A stretch of 64,000 bases of DNA from Halosimplex pelagicum (GCF_013415905.1 NZ_CP058909.1:4898001-4962000); one strand, 5' to 3'; numbered from the stretch's first letter, positions 9,144-18,302 are shown. Translations and numbers: made by a program. Notes: generated from the sequence alone by a model not told the origin.

Positions 9144-10064
9144 ATGGCCGTCACGCTGTCCGCCGAGGCGCTCGCGCCCTTCCGACGGGTCACCCTCTAC
9201 GACTCGCCGTTCGACGCCCACGACCGCGGCTGCGCCGTCGACCTGTATCCCGGCGACGCCGGCGGCGACACGCTCCGGCCGAACCCCGAAGGCGGCCCCC
9301 GGATCGACGCGCCCTCGCCCGTGGCCGGCGAGGTGGTCGAGACCCGGACGGTTCGGGCGCCCTCACGACCGTACGCGGTCGCGGAGGACCACCTGATCCT
9401 CGTCGACACCGGCGACGCCGTCGCGCGAATCCTGCACGTCGACCCCGTCGTCGAGCCGGGCGAGCGCGTCGCGGTGGGGGACTCGCTGGGCCGGCTCGTC
9501 CGCGCCGGGTTCTTCGCGCCGTGGGTCGCCAACCACCTCCACCTGGGGTTCCGCGAGTACGGCGCGAACCACCACCGCGCCGCGGGGTCGCTGGCGCTGG
9601 AACTCGACCCGGCGCTCGGCGTCGAGCCCCTCGACTGGGACGGCACCGGCACCGTCGTCGCCGCCAGCGACACCTACGCCGTCCTCGACTCGCCGGCGCA
9701 TCCGGACCCCGGCGACCGGTTCGCCGGCGTCGCCGCGACGGACGCCGAGGGCGACCCCCTGGGCGTCCTCGACGGCGGGCTCCCCCACTACGACTGGGGC
9801 GGCCTGCTCCGCGGTCGCGACGCGACCGGCGAGGCCGACGGCGACGGCCTTCTCGACGTGTTCCTCCTCGGCGAGCGGGTCGGCCGAGCCGAGGGGCGAG
9901 ACGTGGCCTGGACCGACCCGACGGTGCTGGCGAACGGCGAGCCGGTCACCGGCATCGCGCTCGCGCTCGGTCGCGACGACGCCGGCGTCAAACTCGTCGG
10001 CGAGGGCGTGGACCTGCCGGTCGGGACCGACGTGACCGTCGAGATACGGCCCGGTGAGTCCTGA
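9144..10064 (+). CDS. M23 peptidase-like (LytM fold) protein
   Basis: The 306-residue protein has no signal peptide. Residues 22-150 resemble the M23/lysostaphin barrel: HDRGCAVDLYP matches the first HxxxD zinc motif, SPVAGEVV the sandwich strand, and HLHLGFRE the HxH motif. The C-terminal half (about 155-306) is not recognised. M23 enzymes normally cut peptidoglycan, which archaea lack, so the substrate must differ or the fold is used as a carrier/binding domain. It lies between a divergent secreted protease gene and a convergent acetyltransferase. Confidence 0.7.
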   Translation: MAVTLSAEALAPFRRVTLYDSPFDAHDRGCAVDLYPGDAGGDTLRPNPEGGPRIDAPSPVAGEVVETRTVRAPSRPYAVAEDHLILVDTGDAVARILHVDPVVEPGERVAVGDSLGRLVRAGFFAPWVANHLHLGFREYGANHHRAAGSLALELDPALGVEPLDWDGTGTVVAASDTYAVLDSPAHPDPGDRFAGVAATDAEGDPLGVLDGGLPHYDWGGLLRGRDATGEADGDGLLDVFLLGERVGRAEGRDVAWTDPTVLANGEPVTGIALALGRDDAGVKLVGEGVDLPVGTDVTVEIRPGES

Positions 10065-10075
10065 TACCGGCGCTC

Positions 10076-10603
10076 TCACTCGCCGCCGTTCAAGACCTTC
10101 TCGAAGCGAAGCAGTTCGTACTCCCCCTCGGTCCGGTGGTCGGTGCCCTCGTAGCCCCGCGCCCGATAGAAGCGGACGGCCGACCGCTGGCGCTGGGCGG
10201 TCCAGAGGAAGACCCGGTCGAGCCCGCGCTCGCGAGCCGCGTCCTCCAGCCCGGCGACGACCCGGCCGCCGTGGCCCTCGCGCTGGTGGTCGACGTGGAC
10301 CGCGATCCGCAGCAGTTCGCCCGCTCCGTCGGGGATCGCCTCGCCCTCGACGGCGAGCCCGCCCATCGCGACGACCTCGCCGTCCCCGTCCCGGCCGCCG
10401 ACTTCGACCACGAGGAACTCCCCGCCGGTGTCGAGGTAGTTCGCCTCGATGTCGCGGATGTCGTCGTTGCCGGGCACGTCTTCGGGGTTCGAACCGGCGT
10501 CGCGCAGCGCGGTCCGATGCAGGGTCCAGACGGCGTCGCGGTCCCGGGGTTCGTACCGGCGGAGCCGGCCGGGATCGGTGTCGCTGTCGGTGTTCGGGTT
10601 CAT
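10076..10603 (-). CDS. GNAT N-acetyltransferase
   Basis: The 175-residue single-domain protein shows the GNAT order: RRYEPRDRDAVWTLH at the N-terminus, then LRIAVHVDHQREGHGGRVV as the acetyl-CoA loop (R/Q-x-x-G-x-G variant with His), and FLWTAQRQRSAVRFYRARGYE as the C-terminal strand-helix. Its ATG follows immediately after the TGA of the nicotinamidase-like gene, so the two are one operon. Acceptor substrate unknown. Confidence 0.87.
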   Translation of the reverse strand: MNPNTDSDTDPGRLRRYEPRDRDAVWTLHRTALRDAGSNPEDVPGNDDIRDIEANYLDTGGEFLVVEVGGRDGDGEVVAMGGLAVEGEAIPDGAGELLRIAVHVDHQREGHGGRVVAGLEDAARERGLDRVFLWTAQRQRSAVRFYRARGYEGTDHRTEGEYELLRFEKVLNGGE

Positions 10604-11176
10604 TCAGACGAACTCGACGTCGGCCAGCGGCGTGACCTCGCCGAACAGGAACTCCGCGTGGTCCAGCGCGTACTCGCGGTGGCCTTCCTCGATGTGGCCG
10701 ACGGCGTCCTCGACGAGGACCGGCCGGTAGTCGCGCAGGCCCGCGCTCCCGGCGGTGTGGAGCACGCAGACGTTCGCCAGCGTCCCGCAGATGATGAGGT
10801 CCTCGATCCCGTGGGCGTCGAGCCACCCCTCCAGCTGGGTCTCGTAGAAGGCGTCGTAGGTGTGTTTCACGACCACGAGGTCCTCGTCGCGGGGGTCGAG
10901 CCCGTCGACGATCTCGGCCTCCCAGGAGCCTTCGAGGACGTGCTCGCCCCAGCGCTCGAACTCGTCGTAGTAGTGGGCGTCCTCGAACTGTTCGGGCGGG
11001 TGTACGTCGCGGGTCCAGACGACCTCGGCGCCGGCCTCGCGGGCCGTCGCCACCGTCTCGCCCACGGGTTCGATCGCGTCTTCGCTGCCCGGTGCGTGGA
11101 GGCTGCCGTCGGGGTGACAGAAGCCGTTCTGCATGTCCACCACGACGACCGCCGCGCCGTCGGCGTCGAGTTGCAT
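10604..11176 (-). CDS. Nicotinamidase/isochorismatase-family cysteine hydrolase
   Basis: The 190-residue protein has the full triad of the family: Asp14 in VVVDMQNGF, Lys104 in VVVKHTYDAF and Cys137 in GTLANVCVLHTA, with the cis-peptide before the Cys region. A nicotinamidase role (nicotinamide to nicotinate) is favoured by the nearby nicotinate phosphoribosyltransferase gene 1.1 kb away, which would use the product; other amidase or isochorismatase activities cannot be excluded. First gene of an operon with the GNAT gene; divergent from the transporter at 11275. Confidence 0.85.
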   Translation of the reverse strand: MQLDADGAAVVVVDMQNGFCHPDGSLHAPGSEDAIEPVGETVATAREAGAEVVWTRDVHPPEQFEDAHYYDEFERWGEHVLEGSWEAEIVDGLDPRDEDLVVVKHTYDAFYETQLEGWLDAHGIEDLIICGTLANVCVLHTAGSAGLRDYRPVLVEDAVGHIEEGHREYALDHAEFLFGEVTPLADVEFV

Positions 11177-11274
11177 GGGCGGGGATACGAGCCGTCCGTC
11201 AAAAATTCTGGCGCCAGCGGCCCGCGGGCGCGGCGACCGACAGCCGTTTGTGCGCCGCGGCCGACTCGCCGCCG

Positions 11275-12276
11275 ATGGGACACCGGGACTGGCTGGCGGC
11301 CAACCAGGTCGGCGTCTACGCGGTCGCGGTCGCCGCGGCCGTCGGGGTCGGCCTCGGCCGGCCCGAACTGGCGCCCGCGTTCGAGCGGCTCGTCGAACCC
11401 GTCCTCGTCGTCCTGCTGTACGCGACGTTCCTCGAAGTGCCGTTCGTCCGCCTCCGCGAGGCGTTCGCCGATAGGCGGTTCGTGGCGGCCGCGCTCGGGC
11501 TGAACTTCCTCGTCGTCCCGGTCGTCGTCTGGGCGCTGACGCGGTTTCTCTCCGTCGACCCGGTCGTGCTCGTCGGCGTCTTCATGGTGTTGCTGACGCC
11601 GTGTATCGACTACGTCATCGCCTTCACCGAACTCGCCGGCGGCGACAGCGAGCGGGTCACCGCCACCACGCCCGCGCTGATGCTCCTCCAGTTGCTCCTG
11701 CTGCCCGCCTACCTCTGGCTGTTCATGGGCCGTCGGGTCGCCGCGGCCGTCGACCCCGGACCGTTCGTCGAGGCGTTCGTGGCGTTCATCGCCGTCCCGC
11801 TGGCGCTGGCGTGGCTGACCGAGGCCTGGGCCGACCGCTCCGACCGGGGGAACCGCTGGCAGGCCGCGATGGGGTGGCTGCCCGTCCCCGCGATGGCCGC
11901 GACGCTGCTGGTCGTGATCGCCTCGCAGCTCCCGCGCGTCCGTGACTCGTTCGACCAGATAGCCGCCGTCGTCCCGGTGTACGTCGCCTTCCTCCTCGTG
12001 ATGCCGGTCCTGGCCCGGGTGGCGGCGGGCCTGCTCGGGATGGCCGTCGGCGAGGGGCGGGCGCTCGTGTTCACGTCGGTCACCCGCAACTCGCTGGTCG
12101 TGTTACCGCTCGCGCTGGCGCTGCCGGCGGGCTACGAACTCGCCCCCGCGGTGGTCGTGACCCAGACGCTCGTCGAACTCTGCGGGATGGTCGCGCTCAC
12201 CCGGGTCGTCCCGGGGTGGCTCGTCGCCGACGGTTCCGCCCCGCTCTCCGTTCCGGGGGTCACCCGGCGCGACTGA
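11275..12276 (+). CDS. ACR3/BASS-type transporter (arsenite efflux-like)
   Basis: The 333-residue protein starts at ATG 11275 and has about ten hydrophobic helices. TM4 carries LTPCIDYVIAFTELAGGD, matching the ACR3 signature with its essential cysteine, and VTRNSLVVLPLALALP matches the later conserved crossover helix. ACR3 proteins export arsenite by proton antiport; more distant family members carry organic anions. No arsR or arsC neighbour is seen, so arsenite as substrate is a family inference. Confidence 0.78.
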   Translation: MGHRDWLAANQVGVYAVAVAAAVGVGLGRPELAPAFERLVEPVLVVLLYATFLEVPFVRLREAFADRRFVAAALGLNFLVVPVVVWALTRFLSVDPVVLVGVFMVLLTPCIDYVIAFTELAGGDSERVTATTPALMLLQLLLLPAYLWLFMGRRVAAAVDPGPFVEAFVAFIAVPLALAWLTEAWADRSDRGNRWQAAMGWLPVPAMAATLLVVIASQLPRVRDSFDQIAAVVPVYVAFLLVMPVLARVAAGLLGMAVGEGRALVFTSVTRNSLVVLPLALALPAGYELAPAVVVTQTLVELCGMVALTRVVPGWLVADGSAPLSVPGVTRRD

Positions 12277-12293
12277 CCCGGTCCGGCCCGCTC

Positions 12294-13484
12294 TCACTCG
12301 GCGTCGACCGGCGCCTCGAAGCCGACGGCGTCGGCGTCCTCGGCCGCGCGGTCGGCGGCGGCGTCGAGGTCGAACGACCGGACCACCTCGCCGTCGCGGA
12401 CGAGCGGCTGGAGGAGCGCCTCGCCGTCGGCGGGCGGGGCGGTCGGGCCGCCCGTGGCGCTCCCGTCGGCCAGCGCGACGTGGTGGCCGCCGTCGTCGGT
12501 GCGGTACACCTCCTTCTTCCCGGTGAGCTTGCCGCGCTTGGCGGCGAGTTCGCCCTCGATCTCGACGATGTCCAGCGAGAAGTCCGTCGGGTCGGCGTTG
12601 CTCACGTGGCTGCCGACGCCGAACCCTGCGACGTACTCCCGGAGGTCGTGCAGCTCCTGGGGCCCGAGGCCGCCGCTGACGAAGATGCCCACGTCCTCGA
12701 ACCCCTCGGCGTCGAGCGTCCAGCGCACCTCCCGGATGATATGCTCGAAGTCCCCGCGCCGGGAGGCGGTCGTGTCGATGCGCACCGAGTCGAGCGCGTC
12801 GACCGCCTCGGCGGCGCGGACGGCCTCGTCGACCTCGTCGCTGTAGGTGTCGACCAGGGCGACGCGGGGCACGTCGGGGCCGACCGCCTCGTCGAACGCC
12901 CGCCAGGCGGTCTCCTGCTCGCCGCGGCCGAAGCAGATGACCAGCGCGTGGGGCATCGTCCCGCCGGCTTCGCGGCCGATCACCTCGCCGGCGGCGACGT
13001 TCGAGAAGCCGTCGAGCCCGCCCAGTAGCGCCGAGCGCTCGATCATCGCGCCGATGGAGGGGTGGACGTGGCGCGACCCGAAACTCAACACCGTCGAGTC
13101 CGGTGCGGCCCGTCGCGCTTCGAGCGCCCCGGTCGCGACGCCCGTCGCGTGCGAGAGGAACCCCAGCAGCGCGGTCTCCAGGCGGCAGAACGCCAGATAC
13201 GGCCCCTCGATGCGCATCACGGGGCCGCCGTCGAACAGCCGTCCCTCGCGGATCGCGTCCACGTCCACGTCGCGGCCCTCGAACAGTCGGGCGGCGTCTT
13301 TCACGCCCGCGAGCAGTTCCCACTCGCCGGTGGCGAACTGATCGGCCGTCACCTCGGCGACGACGCGGGGGTTGCGGTCGGCGTGCTCCAGCGTCTCGAC
13401 CGTCCGGTCGAAGTAGGCGTCCGTGGCTCGGCCCTCCCGGATGGCTTCGGGCGGGACGATGTCGAAGCCCGACTCGTCGGTCAT
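12294..13484 (-). CDS. pncB: Nicotinate phosphoribosyltransferase
   Basis: The 396-residue protein is started at ATG 13484 (MTDESGFDIV); an upstream TTG in frame is less likely. Family marks include GRATDAYFDRTVETL at the N-terminus, FGSRHVHPSI with the phosphorylatable/active His, ALVDTYSDEVDEA, and SGGLGPQELHDL with FGVGSHVSNAD for phosphoribosyl binding. It makes nicotinate mononucleotide from nicotinate, PRPP and ATP in NAD salvage. Convergent with the ACR3 gene and near the nicotinamidase-like gene that could feed it. Confidence 0.92.
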   Translation of the reverse strand: MTDESGFDIVPPEAIREGRATDAYFDRTVETLEHADRNPRVVAEVTADQFATGEWELLAGVKDAARLFEGRDVDVDAIREGRLFDGGPVMRIEGPYLAFCRLETALLGFLSHATGVATGALEARRAAPDSTVLSFGSRHVHPSIGAMIERSALLGGLDGFSNVAAGEVIGREAGGTMPHALVICFGRGEQETAWRAFDEAVGPDVPRVALVDTYSDEVDEAVRAAEAVDALDSVRIDTTASRRGDFEHIIREVRWTLDAEGFEDVGIFVSGGLGPQELHDLREYVAGFGVGSHVSNADPTDFSLDIVEIEGELAAKRGKLTGKKEVYRTDDGGHHVALADGSATGGPTAPPADGEALLQPLVRDGEVVRSFDLDAAADRAAEDADAVGFEAPVDAE

Positions 13485-13627
13485 GGGGAGTGCTTCCGGG
13501 GCGAACGCCAAAAACCGTCCGCGTTCCGGTCGCGGGGCCGACGGTCCGCCCCGGCGCCCCGTGAGAGTCTAGAACAAACGGTCAGTAATTGCCGATTTCT
13601 GGTATCAAACCGTGTAACTAGATGCGA

Positions 13628-13636
13628 GTTTTTATT
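13628..13636 (+). promoter_or_regulatory. TATA box for the lipoprotein gene at 13653
   Basis: GTTTTTATT is the only AT-rich core here. It is about 21 bp before ATG 13653 and 30 bp before ATG 13662, so either could be the leaderless start. Confidence 0.5.
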
Positions 13637-13652
13637 GAACACTCTGAAAGTG

Positions 13653-14873
13653 ATGGTGACGATGGTAGACGAGCCGAAGATTTCGAGACGTGCGCTGCTG
13701 GCGACGAGCATCGCGGCGGGAGCATCGCTGGCCGGCTGTTCCGGCGAGAGCGATCCGACCGACACCCCGGACCCGGCCACCGATCCCCCGACGGCGACGC
13801 CGACTGACACACCGACGGCGACCGACACGCCGACGGCGACGCCGACCGCGACGGAGACAGAGACGCCCACCGAGACGCCGACGCCCGCGGACCCGACGCC
13901 CTCGCTGGACGAGTTCTCCTATCCCGGTGGAGCCAGCCGAGAGGGGATCGGCGCCGCGCAGCTCTACCGGACCCACGAGTCGGCGCTCACCGACGCGGGC
14001 GCCGCGACGGTGGCCGGTGAGACACACACGGTCGCCGCCAACTTCGAGGACACGGTCACCGTCACGAAGCGGCTCGCCGACGGCGGGATCTCCGTCACGC
14101 GCGAGGCCGCACAGGGCGGCACCGCCGAGACGTCGTGGTCGCCGTCCGACGATCCGCGGGCGTTCGTCCAGATGGAGTCCGGATTCGAGGAGCACTACCG
14201 CATCGACAACCAGGCGCCGGAGCCGAACGAAGTGGTCGAGTTCAGGCGGTTCAGACTCCTGCTCGCGGGTGCGGAGTGGGGCGAAGCGAAGGAGGTCGCC
14301 GAGACCGACGACGGTCAGTACGCGGTCGTCTACGAGGCGACAGGGGTCGCCGACGAGCAGTCGCTGCTCCGGCTCGTGTTCGGCGACCGGGTCGCGGAGT
14401 TCGAAGCGGCGCTCGCGGTCACGGAGTCCGGCCACGTCCGGGAGATCACCTACGACATCACCGCCGAAACCGGGAACGGCCGCCGCCGAGAGGAGGTCAC
14501 CCGGGCGGTCACGGGCGTCGGCGAGACGACGGTCGAGGAGCCCGACTGGGCCGCGACGGCCCGGGAGGAGGGGGTCCAGTTCGAGATGGAAACGACCGAC
14601 GACGGGGCTGCGGTCGCGGTCGAGATGGTCAACGGCAACGAGGTCCCCGCCGAGGCCCGGGTCGCGCTGTCGGACGCGCAGGGGCGCGGCCAGACGCAGC
14701 TCCCGGACCCGCTCACGACCGGCGACCAGCTGTTCCTGGCTCTCACGGAGCAAAACGGACTGTCGGTCTCGACCGACGGGGCGCCGGACGACGGACGCCA
14801 GCTCGAGGGGTTCGCCAGGGTGACGATCCGCGATCGCGGGTTCCAGCTGTTCGTCGCCGAGTCGCGGCTCTAG
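13653..14873 (+). CDS. Secreted lipoprotein with Thr/Pro-rich linker
   Basis: The 406-residue protein begins with ISRRALLATSIAAGASLAGC: a twin-arginine-like signal ending in a lipobox (LAGC), so it is probably exported by Tat and lipid-anchored. A Thr/Pro/Asp linker of about 50 residues (TPTATPTDTPTAT-type) follows and is a likely O-glycosylation zone. The remaining 320 residues are acidic beta-rich sequence without recognised motifs. ATG 13662, three codons in, is an alternative start. No function is assigned. Confidence 0.82.
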   Translation: MVTMVDEPKISRRALLATSIAAGASLAGCSGESDPTDTPDPATDPPTATPTDTPTATDTPTATPTATETETPTETPTPADPTPSLDEFSYPGGASREGIGAAQLYRTHESALTDAGAATVAGETHTVAANFEDTVTVTKRLADGGISVTREAAQGGTAETSWSPSDDPRAFVQMESGFEEHYRIDNQAPEPNEVVEFRRFRLLLAGAEWGEAKEVAETDDGQYAVVYEATGVADEQSLLRLVFGDRVAEFEAALAVTESGHVREITYDITAETGNGRRREEVTRAVTGVGETTVEEPDWAATAREEGVQFEMETTDDGAAVAVEMVNGNEVPAEARVALSDAQGRGQTQLPDPLTTGDQLFLALTEQNGLSVSTDGAPDDGRQLEGFARVTIRDRGFQLFVAESRL

Positions 14874-14978
14874 AACGCTGTTCGGTTCTCGGCAGTTTCG
14901 AACGCGGCCGGTCACGGGCGTTCGCGGCCGTCGGGCATCCACGCGGTCGCGGGACCGCCTCTCGACGGTGACCCGGAC

Positions 14979-16331
14979 CTATCCCGGCCGCGAGTGGACC
15001 TCGCTCAATTGGTCGACCGTGGGCGCGTTGACGACCCGGACCGTGTCGCCGTTCCGAACGACGCGGAACGCGTCGGCGAACTCGCCGTCCGGCACCACGT
15101 AGACGTTCCCGCGGGGGTTGCGGGCGTCGTGGGAGTCCAGCACCTCGCGGTAGGCCGAGACGAACTGTTCGGCGTCGCGCTCGGTGTCCCAGGCGGTCTC
15201 CCAGACGTAGGCGCCGGTCGTCCCGTTCGTGTAGGGGACGACGCTGTCGCCGCCCCAGCCCGCGGAGGGCTCGGACTCGTAGCCGTAGCGGTCCTCCGGG
15301 TCGACGGCGCCGTTGTGGACGAGCATCGCGTAGATCGACGCCTCGCCGACGGTGTCGGCGACGGGGTCGACGTCGAAGCGGCGCCACTCACCGTTCGAGC
15401 GGTCGGCGACGGTCACGTTCACGGGGTCCTCGTCGGGGTACAGCTGCGGGTGGATCAGCTGTTCGGTGCTCTCCGGGCGAGCGTCGTAGAGCTGGTTGAC
15501 GCCGTCCCAGCCGCTCTGGGCGCGCACCTGGTCGACGAACTGCGAGCCCGCGGCGTAGGGCGTGTAGATGGTCAGGAACAGGCCGCGGTTGTAGTCGCTG
15601 CTCGCGGAGCCGCCGCCGTTCCCGCCGGCGTCGGGCCGGGGGATACAGGCCCACTCGCTCCCGCAGCGGTTCTCGTAGAGGGCGTCGACGTAGCGGGCGT
15701 CGCCCTCGGTGACGCCGCGGTTGGCGAGCTGCTGGTCCTGGGTCTCGCCGTCGGCGCCGAAGCCGAAGTGCTGGTCCTGCAGGGCGTGGACGAGTTCGTG
15801 GGCCAGCGTCGTCCGGTCGATGGTCGGCGTCGACGAGTCGGAAACGAGGACGATGGCGTCCTTCCCGGGCGAGTAGTAGCCCTGGACCGACTGGCCCAGC
15901 GTCTCGTCGGAGCTGTTCGAGAACGACGAGCGCTCGCCGACGATGAAGACCGACTCCCAGACCTGGTCGTTCCACCGCGAGTAGGTCGCGTTCCCGCCGC
16001 CGCCGCTCCGGTTGGCGAGGTACTGCTCGCGGCTGAGCACGTCGACCGGCACCGTCGAGTTGAACTCCAGGTCGCGGATCCGCTCGACGCGGGCCATAGT
16101 GCGGGCGACGACCGCCTCGCGCTCGGTGGCGTTGTAGCCGTCGCCGCTGGTCACGTTCACCGGGTCGTCGTACCAGTAGCCGTTCTCCCAGCCGATGCGG
16201 TCGCTGTCGGGGTCGCCCTCGGGGTGGCCGCCGCCCAGCGACTCGAAGGCGGTACAGCCCGCCAGCAGCGCGAGGACGGCCACCGCCGCGACGGCGAGGC
16301 GCAGACGCGATTCGGGTCCGGGGCCTGCCAT
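14979..16331 (-). CDS. Hvo_1808-family surface lipoprotein, HExxH intact
   Basis: The 450-residue protein has a signal peptide with lipobox LLAGC (Cys26), so it is probably membrane-anchored outside the cell. Shared family blocks are GWENGYWYDD, REAVVARTMARVERIRDLEF and, centrally, LAHELVHALQDQHF (HELVH at 178-182), an HExxH zinc site, with a candidate third ligand Glu209 in VTEGDARYVDALY. Several N-glycosylation sequons are present. Likely an extracellular zinc metallopeptidase or derived protein. It follows its longer paralogue on the same strand by 9 bp, so they form a tandem pair. Confidence 0.85.
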   Translation of the reverse strand: MAGPGPESRLRLAVAAVAVLALLAGCTAFESLGGGHPEGDPDSDRIGWENGYWYDDPVNVTSGDGYNATEREAVVARTMARVERIRDLEFNSTVPVDVLSREQYLANRSGGGGNATYSRWNDQVWESVFIVGERSSFSNSSDETLGQSVQGYYSPGKDAIVLVSDSSTPTIDRTTLAHELVHALQDQHFGFGADGETQDQQLANRGVTEGDARYVDALYENRCGSEWACIPRPDAGGNGGGSASSDYNRGLFLTIYTPYAAGSQFVDQVRAQSGWDGVNQLYDARPESTEQLIHPQLYPDEDPVNVTVADRSNGEWRRFDVDPVADTVGEASIYAMLVHNGAVDPEDRYGYESEPSAGWGGDSVVPYTNGTTGAYVWETAWDTERDAEQFVSAYREVLDSHDARNPRGNVYVVPDGEFADAFRVVRNGDTVRVVNAPTVDQLSEVHSRPG

Positions 16332-16340
16332 CGAACGGGC

Positions 16341-18200
16341 TCACTCCCTCCGGCCCGCGAGGAGGCCGGCGAGCGCGAGCGCGACGAGCGCGCCGGCGAG
16401 CCCGAAGCCCGGACCCCCGGACGCGGTAGTCTCGGCGGGCGCGTCGGTCGTCTCGTCGGCGCCGTCATCGCCGTCGTCTCCGTCATCGCCGTCGCCCGCT
16501 CCGCCGTCGGCGGGGAGCGGCGTCTCGGTCGGTTCGTCGGTCGCGGTCTCGTCGTCGCCGGGTTCGGTGGTCGCCGTGTCGGTCGCGGTCTCATCGTCGC
16601 CGGGTTCGGTGGTCGCCGTGTCGGTGTCGGTCGGCGTCTCCTCCTCGCCGCCGCTGTCGTCGGTCGGCGCGGCGCCGGCGCGGACCTCGCTCAGCCCCTC
16701 GACGGTCGGCGCGTTGACGAGCGTCACCGTCGTCCCGGTGTGGTTGACGTAGAACGCGTCGGCGTAGGGGCCGTCGGGGACCCGGTAGGTGTTCGCGCTG
16801 TCGTCGACGGGCTGGGCGCCGTAGTAGTCGAGCAACATCCCGTAGCCCTCGACGAAGTCGGTGGCGTCGCCCTCGGAGTCCCAGACGGTCTTCCAGACGT
16901 AGCCCGTCTCGTTGGTCTCGGCGGAGTCGTCGGTGACGTAGGGGTAGAGCCGGTCACCGTCCCAGCCGTCCGTGTACCGCGTCGAGTAGTTCAGCGGGTC
17001 GTAGCTGCTGAGCGACCCGTCGGCCGTGTAGTTGAGGAACGACTGCACGCCGATCACCGGCGAGTCCGCGCCGGCGGAGGCGTAGGTGGGGTAGAACAGC
17101 ATCGTCGCGAGCCCCGCCTCGCCGAACTGGGCGTAGTCGACGGTGCCGTTCTCGATGTGCGGGACGGTCCAGTTGTCACCGGACGTGTCCGCGAAGCTCA
17201 CGTTCGTCGGCTCGTCCTCGCCGTACTTCTCGGGGTGGATCGTCTGCTCGGTGCTCGCAGGCGGGTTCTCGTAGACCGCGTTGACGCCCTCCCAGCCCGA
17301 CTCCTGGTAGATCCGGTCGACGAACTTCGGCCCGTCGCTGTAGGGCTGGTAGGTCACGAAGTACATCCCGTAGTGGATCGAGGCCTGCCCCCCGCCGCCT
17401 GGCTGCATCTGGGGCATCAGGCAGTCCCACTCGGCGGCACAGCGCTGGCCGTACAGCCGGTCGACGAGGTTCCCGTCGCCCTCGATGATGCCGTCTCTCG
17501 CGTTGTGGAGCTCCTCGGTGTACTGGTCGAACGACGAGATGTTGTACCGCTGGTCCTGTAGCGCGTGGAACAGCTCCTGGGAGAGCGTGATCTCGTTCAT
17601 CTTCGGCGAGGTGGTGTTCTCCGAGACGATGACGATCCGCTCCTCCGTGGGGCTGTAGTAGCCGCCGACGCTCGCGCCGGTGTTTTGCTCCTGGACGGAG
17701 ATGGCGTCCGTGTCCTCGCCGACCATCAGCATGGCCTCCCACTTGACGTTCTGGTGGAGGCTGCCGTTGGTCGTCGTGTTGTAGCTCGTGTTCGCGCGGA
17801 ACTCCTCGCGCGAGACGATCTCGACCGGCACGGTCTCGTTGAACTCCAGCTCGCGGATCTGCTCGACGCGGGCCATCGAGCGGGCGACCACGGCGTCCAG
17901 TTCCGTGTCGTTCAGCCCGTCCGAGCGGTCCACGTCGATCGACTCGTTGTACCAGCAGCCGTTCTCCCAGCCGAGCGGGTCGCCGTCGGGGTTGGCGGGC
18001 GAGCTCCCGTTGGCGACGGGGGCGGCCGCGCAGGCGTCGTCGCTCTGGCGGGCGTCGGCCGACGACGCGTCCGCGGTGTTCGAGGGGCGGTCCGTCGTCG
18101 CGGCGTCGACCGGGCCGGCGGCGGCGGCCGCGGCGGGGACGGCGGCCACCGCGGACAGCACGACCAGCCCGGCGACGACTGCGGAGAGGGCGGAACGCAT
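16341..18200 (-). CDS. Hvo_1808-family surface protein with PGF-CTERM, HExxH degraded
   Basis: The 619-residue paralogue is started at ATG 18200 (MRSALSAVVAG), 30 bp from a TATA box; the ATG nine codons earlier overlaps that box. It has a signal peptide, the GWENGCWYNES block, and the same core, but the zinc motif reads LSQELFHALQDQRY: the first His is Gln208 (codon CAG), so the site is probably inactive. The C-terminus is an Asp/Thr/Glu-rich stalk followed by PGFGLAGALVALALAGLLAGRRE, a PGF-CTERM signal for archaeosortase processing and lipid attachment. Possible pseudoenzyme partner of the downstream gene. Confidence 0.87.
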   Translation of the reverse strand: MRSALSAVVAGLVVLSAVAAVPAAAAAAGPVDAATTDRPSNTADASSADARQSDDACAAAPVANGSSPANPDGDPLGWENGCWYNESIDVDRSDGLNDTELDAVVARSMARVEQIRELEFNETVPVEIVSREEFRANTSYNTTTNGSLHQNVKWEAMLMVGEDTDAISVQEQNTGASVGGYYSPTEERIVIVSENTTSPKMNEITLSQELFHALQDQRYNISSFDQYTEELHNARDGIIEGDGNLVDRLYGQRCAAEWDCLMPQMQPGGGGQASIHYGMYFVTYQPYSDGPKFVDRIYQESGWEGVNAVYENPPASTEQTIHPEKYGEDEPTNVSFADTSGDNWTVPHIENGTVDYAQFGEAGLATMLFYPTYASAGADSPVIGVQSFLNYTADGSLSSYDPLNYSTRYTDGWDGDRLYPYVTDDSAETNETGYVWKTVWDSEGDATDFVEGYGMLLDYYGAQPVDDSANTYRVPDGPYADAFYVNHTGTTVTLVNAPTVEGLSEVRAGAAPTDDSGGEEETPTDTDTATTEPGDDETATDTATTEPGDDETATDEPTETPLPADGGAGDGDDGDDGDDGADETTDAPAETTASGGPGFGLAGALVALALAGLLAGRRE

Positions 18201-18224
18201 GCTACCGGAACATGGGAGGGCGGA

Positions 18225-18234
18225 CATAAAAATC
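18225..18234 (-). promoter_or_regulatory. TATA box for the PGF-CTERM surface protein
   Basis: On the minus strand the block GATTTTTATG is centred about 30 bp before ATG 18200. It overlaps the alternative ATG 18227, which argues for the shorter protein. Confidence 0.55.
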
Positions 18235-18302
18235 GCCGCACTGTCGGCCGACGCGGGCGTGCGGACCGACGGGCTTAATCCCCGGTGTCCGCTATCTCCG
18301 AC

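Noticed and set aside
7175..10057. Plus-strand frame of 960 codons across the calcium-repeat gene and the M23-like gene
   Set aside because: Its repeats are the antisense of the 66-bp coding units, and it has no domain of its own.
14994..17561. Plus-strand frame of 855 codons opposite the two surface-protein genes
   Set aside because: Val/Gly/Arg-rich antisense shadow; the minus-strand genes have signal peptides and conserved motifs.
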